Origin: Lucinisca nassula
Taxonomy: Eukaryota; Mollusca; Bivalvia; Lucinida; Lucinidae
Reading direction: 5' to 3'
Assembly (NCBI GenBank): GCA_963580285.1
Contig: OY757025.1
Location: 117,617,900-117,681,899, forward strand
Length of the DNA stretch: 64,000 nucleotides
Below, piece by piece: positions 58,779 through 64,000 of this stretch (positions within the stretch are counted from its first letter, which is position 1; every line of letters begins with the position of its first letter). Position numbers and translations under genes: made by a program. The notes below the pieces were generated by a model. That model saw nothing but the letters and a program-made list of their open reading frames with translations, did no database searches and was not told where the DNA came from.

Positions 58779-58945
58779 ACAAACAGGGCAGATCCAGATC
58801 AGATGGATGGATATTTTATTTAGAGACACTCAACCCTAAAAGGGCATGTAGTGTCTAATCCAGATCAGATGGCTTCTGATCAGGATCTACACAGTTTGTC
58901 ATTCAGCTTGCAGATCTGAATGAATACACGATTTCAAGCAATTAA

Positions 58946-59150
58946 CCCTTCTCTTGCTGAATATTCATCTAAGCCACACCCATTTCGTTATATCAATCAA
59001 TCAAATTACTTGATGTAATTTATTGCTACAAATTCGTAAACTGAATGCCAAACAGTGTAGATCCTGATCAGATGGCTTCTTCAGAAGCCATCTGATCTGA
59101 ATCTACCCTGTTTCCAAAGATAGGGGTTGTCGTGAACAGCAGGATAAGAG
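58946..59150. mobile_element. TTAA foldback element, family I, nested in an older copy
   Basis: 205 bp between TTAA at 58942-58945 and 59151-59154. The sequences outside join to a continuous older family I element (58384-59207). Confidence 0.85.
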
Positions 59151-59211
59151 TTAAGTTTATAGTCATAAATGGGTGTGGCAAATAAAATTTATTCAGCAAG
59201 ATAACGGTTAA

Positions 59212-59905
59212 CCCATAATGTGTTCCATAGAATCTCGGACGCAATAAGCACAGACCAGTAACTGACTAGAGTTGCCAAAACATGTTGTCTTGATTGTACA
59301 GCCATTTTAATTAATTATAGTTAATGAAAATTAACAAAAAATTAATTTCTTTAGTGTATGACTTATGTGGATGTTGCCCCCTGTGCCTGCATGTTAATCA
59401 AAAATCCGTTGATGATTGATGATGATGATTAAATGTTGATTGTCAATTTTGACAATATGGTTGAACATTTTTAATAGTTATTGATTAAAATTAAATTGGA
59501 AACAGCTTAATGCCTCCAAGTTTGATGAATGTACGCCAAATGTGCAGAAAATACCTGTATTAGGTGCCTAGGTTTCTTGTTCAAGTTTACAAAAACTGTT
59601 TAACTTTTCATTAAAGTAATGTTACAGTTCTACAAGCATTAAATTCAACTACTGCTTTTGACGTAAAACAATACAATTTTGATGAAACAAGAGATATCTG
59701 TTGCATTGAAATTGTGTGTTGCAAACATTTTAAGGCTCAGTGACACTCAGTCACAACAGCATTTTCCGATAAATATCACAACCTACAGTGTAGTGACTAG
59801 TCTGTTTATATTGGATGCGTGATAGAATCAAAGCTCCAGTCAAGGAGGGTTATCGAGGATAATTACAGGGCTGGAAATATTCACTTGTCCACTCTTAATG
59901 CTGAA
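59212..59905. other. Unassigned intergenic sequence
   Basis: Apart from the LINE tail at 59356-59429 I see no feature here. Confidence 0.35.
59356..59429 (+). pseudogene. LINE 3' tail fragment, plus strand
   Basis: The sequence cttatgtggatgttg...gcatgttaatc followed by gttgatgattgatgatgatg is the same LINE end in the opposite orientation, diverged. Confidence 0.55.
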
Positions 59906-59906
59906 G

Positions 59907-60119
59907 GACATCATAGGAACAGATAAGGTTCCTATTTTGTGATAACTGAAGGATAGTTTTCTTTATTTCTCCATATAAACCTATGTTGTGGGTATTCATT
60001 AGAACCGCCTCACTGAGTCAGTTCCAATGAATACCCACAACACAGGTTTATATGGAATACTGACAAAAACTATCCTTCATTTATCACAAAATACGAACCT
60101 TATCTGTTCCTATGGGACA
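59907..60119. repeat. Long hairpin about a family V core
   Basis: cataggaacagataaggttc at the left pairs with gaaccttatctgttcctatg at the right; the inner part is the tgttgtgggtattcattagaa palindrome. Arms are about 100 bp with few mismatches. Confidence 0.75.
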
Positions 60120-60639
60120 TACTGTAAAAACTTTGTCCTACCCAAAATCTGCATGTCCTTGGTCTGACATACAGGAAGAGTGAAATTTCAAAGTATTTTC
60201 AAGCCCTTAAGAGATAATTTCCTTTATTTTTCACCAGAGACCTATGTTGTGATTAATTATTAGAATTGCCCAAGAATCCATGTTGTGGATACTTGTTAGA
60301 ATCGCCTCATCGAAACATTATAAGAAAATTATCCTTCTAATTTCTCCTGATAAGAACTATAATATAAACTCTTCAACCTGCCATTCCTGGATACCGTAAA
60401 AAATGCTAAAATTTGGAGACAATGAGGACTTGCTGGGATTCTCCTAAAATTTTAACAAATTTGTTTCACAATCCAGCAAGGTGTCCAAAAGGTGCAGGCA
60501 GAATGACAACCAGTGTAGACACTGATCAGATTCATCCTTCAGAAGCAATCTGATCTGGGTCTGCACTGTTTTGCTTAGGCCTGCCTGTCCAAATATTTAG
60601 GACTGTTACGATAGTTGTAATATTAAACAAGAATTCCGC

Positions 60640-62474
60640 AGAAGGCGGCGTCGCACCTGCTTGGGGCATGTCATAGGAGCCACACTTAGAATGTAGTTAT
60701 TAAATAAGTAAATTTCATTCTTAGCAGTTGATAGTTGATATAAAATGTGTCAAAGTCACTGGACCATAAAACATAGGCCATGGTCATCAGGTCAAGGTAC
60801 CTACCAAATCAGTACATTGAGGAGAAGCACTATGCAAAGTTTTGTGGCTGTAGGCCATTTATTTTAGGACATATCGAACATTGACGTAAAATGTGTTAAA
60901 GTCAATGGAGTGCATAATATAGGTTAAGGTCACCAGGTCAAGGTACCCGCAGTCAGTAAATGTAGGAGAAGCACTATGCAAGGTTTGGTGGTTGTAGGCC
61001 TTATAGTTAAGAAGATATGGAATGTCGACCTAAAATGTGTTAAAGTCAATGGAGTGCAAAAAATTGGTCAAGGTCACAAAGTCAAGGTACCTGCATAGTC
61101 AGTACATCTAGGAGAACCACTATGCAAGTTTTGGTGGTTGCAGGCCTTTTATTTGAGAAGAACTGGAACATTGACGCAAATTGTGTCAAAGTCACTAGAG
61201 AGTAAAATATAGGTCAAGGTCACCAGGTCAAGGTACCTGCAGAGTCAGTACATCCAGGAGCAGCATTATGCAAGATTTGATGGGCGTAGGCCTTTTATTT
61301 GCAGAGATCTGGAACTTTGCATAAAAATTTGTCAAAGTCGCTGAAGCGTAAAATATAGGTCAAGGTCACCGGGTCAAGGAACCTGCAGAGTCAGTACATC
61401 TAGGAGAAGCACTATATAAGATTAGTTGGTTGTGGGCCTTTTATTTGAGGAGATCTGGAACTTCGACATAAAATGTGTCAAAGTCATTGGAGCATATAAT
61501 ATAGGTCAAGGTCAGCATGTCAAGGTACCTGCAGAGTCAATACATCTAGGAGAAGCACTATTCAAGATTTTATTGTTGTAGGCCTTTTATTTGAGAAGAT
61601 CTGGAACATCAACATAATTTGTGTCAAACTCACTAGAGCGTAAAATATAGGACAAGGTCATGGGGTCAAGGTGCTTGCCTAGTCAGGAGCTCAGGGTGAT
61701 GTTTCATGAAAGGTTTGACGGTTGTTTAGTCTTATAGTTGATTACAATCCAAACTTCGCCGTAATGTCGAACTTCCAAGTAAAGGTCAAAGTCACTCGAG
61801 CGCAAAATATACGTCAAAGTCACCGGGTCAAGGTGCTTACCTAGACAGGAGCTCAGGTTGATGTTTCATGAAATGTTTGATGGTTGTGTAGTCTTATAGC
61901 TGGTTACAATACAAACTTCAAGGTAATGTCGAACTTCGATGTAATAGTCAAAGTCACTGGAGCGCAAAATATAGGTCAAAGTCACCAGGTCAAGGTGCCT
62001 ACCCAGTCACAAGGTCATGGATTTTTTTAATGTAAAGTTTGATGGTAGCTGAGGTTTATAGTTGACTTAATAAAAAACTTTGACGTAAATGTTGATCTTC
62101 GCCCTAAATGTTAACAGATGGACGGACGAACAGACGCACAGTCTGAAAAGCGGACGCCTATCTCGCACCCTGCTACAAGCAGTTGCGACAGAAAACTTTG
62201 AATCAATGTCGGAACTTAAACGTAAATATTAACAGACGTATGGACGGACAAACGGACGCAACATATAGGTCAAAGTCACCAAGTCAAGGTGCTTACAAAG
62301 TGAGAAGGTCTATGAGATGCTTCATGTAAGGTTTGATGGTAGCTGAGGTTTGTAAAATAAAAACTTTGACGTAAATGTCGAACTTCGACGTAAATGTTAA
62401 CAGACGGACGAACAGACGCACAGACGGAAAATCGGACGCCTATGTTGCACCCTGCTACAAGCAGGTGCGACAAA
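60640..62474 (+). mobile_element. Tandem-core element with perfect 14-bp inverted ends
   Basis: GTCGCACCTGCTTG (60650-60663) and its exact complement (62458-62471) enclose about ten units of roughly 145 bp with aggtcaccaggtcaaggtac and aaaatgtgtcaaagtcac. Same plan as the 10.6-kb element with different sequence. Confidence 0.7.
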
Positions 62475-62586
62475 AATAGTATCATATTGCACAGGATGTT
62501 ATCGCTACTTACCAAATGCTTCTGACACTTCTTTGTCGTAAGTGATGTAGTTTTGACACTGTAAATTATTTCTGTTGTCCACTGTA

Positions 62587-63260
62587 CCTTGTACTTCTGT
62601 CAGTCCAGCTAAGTACTCATTTAACTGAAACAAGCCATAGATCAATCTAATTAATTACAATTACCCGGTACGTCTGTCAGTCCAGCTAAGTACTCATTTA
62701 ACTGAAACAAGCCATAGATCAATCCAATTAATTACAATTACCCGGTACTTCTGTCAGTCCAACTAAGTACTCATTTAACTGAAACAAGACATAGATCAAT
62801 CCAATTAATTACAATTACCCAGTACTTCTGTCAGTCCAACTAAGTACTCATTTAAATGAAACAAGCCATAGATCAATTTAATTAATAACATTTACCCGGT
62901 ACTTCTGTCAGTCCAGCTAAGTACTTGTTTAACTGAAACAAGCCATAGATCAATCCAATTAATTACAATTATCCAGTACTTCTGTAAGTCCAGCTAAGTA
63001 CTCATTTAACTGAAATAAGACTTAGATCAATCCAATTAATTACAATTACCCGGTACTTCTGTCAGTCCAGCTAAGTACTCGTTTAACTGAAACAAGCCAT
63101 AGATCAATCCAATTAATTACAATTACTCGTCCAGCTAAGTATTTGTTTAACTGAAACAAGCCATAGATCAATCCAATTAATTACAAATACCCGTTACTTC
63201 TGCCAGTCCAGCTAAGATTAAAGTACTCGTTTAACTGAAACAAGCCACACATCAATCTAA
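62587..63260 (+). repeat. 77-bp satellite, about 8.5 units
   Basis: ctgtcagtccagctaagtac and ctgaaacaagccatagatca recur every 77 bp with few changes; the most regular array in the window. No coding potential. Confidence 0.85.
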
Positions 63261-63375
63261 TAAATGCTCTGCATGCTGGGTATTTTTTCACAGTAGCAAC
63301 ATTTTAAATATTTTTCTAATTTTCCCAGAAAACAGGATTTGACATCTCATGCAAATTGTCTCCATAGGAGATAAG

Positions 63376-63512
63376 CCTTTTGGTTTCATTGGGCGGCAGG
63401 GCTTTAGATGTCATTTCATCTCAGTGTTGGGTAAAAGTCCCACAAAACTGGAAGCAGCATCTCCAAAATGACTTAGTGTTGACGGGGAAGTTTAACCTCA
63501 ATTCAAACAAAT
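63376..63512 (+). mobile_element. SINE-C 3' fragment
   Basis: Runs from ttggtttcattgggcggcag to caattcaaacaaatt; lacks the 5' half. Confidence 0.65.
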
Positions 63513-63716
63513 TGGACTATTTGAACTAACAAAACCAACGGCCAATGGCCAAAACAATAAAAAACACCATCGCCATAACCTGTTTTGTAACACTATTCGT
63601 TACAACACTTTTTGAACATTACAGTTTAAAGATGAATTTGTTTGTTTGAATTAAGGTTTATATTTTCATGTCCTTTGGGATCATTGATTCCATTGTGGAA
63701 TTTTGAAAATATTTGA

Positions 63717-63762
63717 GGGTCACTGATGAGGCCTAAATGGCCAAAACTAGCTAGTCTGGCCC
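63717..63762 (+). ncRNA. Hammerhead ribozyme with mutated G12
   Basis: Stem I GGGTCA/TGGCCC, core CTGATGA, stem II GGCC/GGCC with loop TAAAT, stem III ACT/AGT. The second core box reads AAAA instead of GAAA, so the catalytic G12 is replaced. The rest matches the 41-kb copy. Confidence 0.8.
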
Positions 63763-63972
63763 AAAAATAATGTACACTCCATATTTTCCAGTTCTGCAGT
63801 GTATTCCTTGCTTCCAAAGGATAACCCTTTCTAGAACATATTTAATGTCACTGCAGCTGTTGCCTGGGAATGTGTGGCGACCGTAAAGTCTCCCTGCCCT
63901 ACATCAGTGTAGTTTATATTTTCTTGTCCTTTGGGATCATTGATTCCATTGTGGAATTTTGAAAATATTTGA

Positions 63973-64000
63973 GGGTCACTGATTAGGCCTAAGTGGCCGA
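63973..64000 (+). ncRNA. Hammerhead ribozyme truncated by window end
   Basis: It begins GGGTCA, then CTGATTA (G8 changed to T), and stem II GGCC/GGCC, and runs off the window. It lies 256 bp after the previous hammerhead, showing a tandem organisation. Confidence 0.7.

Larger units (their letters stand above)
58384..59207. mobile_element. Older TTAA foldback element carrying two insertions
   Basis: Ends at TTAA 58380-58383 and 59208-59211 with ccttatcctgctgaa and cagcaagataacgg. It contains SINE-F and a younger family I copy. Confidence 0.75.
63657..64000 (+). mobile_element. Hammerhead-bearing tandem repeat, 256-bp units, continues past window
   Basis: The first unit begins gtttatattttcatgtcc and the second starts near 63912, with hammerheads 256 bp apart. 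It shares the gtttatatttt and tgtgtggcg segments with the 380-bp subfamily at 46.5 kb. Confidence 0.75.

Noticed and set aside
62587..63260. CRISPR-like array
   Set aside because: The 77-bp units are contiguous, with no variable spacers, and the DNA is eukaryotic; it is a satellite.

Overview
This is animal nuclear DNA, most likely from a mollusc and probably a bivalve. The taxon is inferred from the repeat types (SINEs with tRNA-like heads, tandem-core elements flanked by inverted repeats, TTAA foldback elements, hammerhead-bearing repeats) and from a coding gene that is clearly metazoan but distant from vertebrates. The species cannot be named from the sequence alone.

One host gene is recognisable: the C-terminal part of MIOS (Mio), a subunit of the GATOR2 complex that acts upstream of mTORC1. 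Ten exons on the + strand, all with GT-AG junctions and matching phases, run from 1518 to the stop codon at 46177-46179. They encode about 386 residues, covering the end of the alpha-solenoid and the whole cysteine-rich zinc-binding C-terminus. The beta-propeller exons must lie upstream of the window. Introns are 1.4 to 15.8 kb and full of mobile DNA. No host coding gene is supported downstream of 46179.

The largest single feature (16336-26921) is an apparently intact LTR retrotransposon inside MIOS intron 5, in the same orientation as the gene. It has 2.55-kb LTRs that look almost identical, a 5-bp target duplication (CATGC), a primer site, a polypurine tract and one uninterrupted 1546-codon Gag-Pol frame. 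Its domain order is Gag, protease, integrase, reverse transcriptase, RNase H. Integrase lies upstream of RT, as in the Gmr1-like group of Ty3/gypsy elements. It has landed in a tandem array of about 145-bp units.

The most unusual signal is a family of repeats at 40.9-41.2, 46.5-47.2 and 63.7-64.0 kb carrying type I hammerhead self-cleaving ribozymes with very short stem III. This fits a retrozyme or a Penelope-type pseudo-LTR. Two copies have a fully consensus core; the others carry core lesions.

The rest is layered repeats: at least six SINE-like families, 3' ends of an RTE-like LINE, a broken Tc1/mariner transposase, many palindromic TTAA-flanked elements that share a hairpin core, TA-flanked inverted-repeat elements, and long tandem arrays (77 to about 170 bp units), several enclosed by inverted repeats in the manner of bivalve pearl elements or Helentron-associated elements. 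Target duplications let several nested insertions be ordered in time. Several foldback elements lie within 20 bp of MIOS exon edges.
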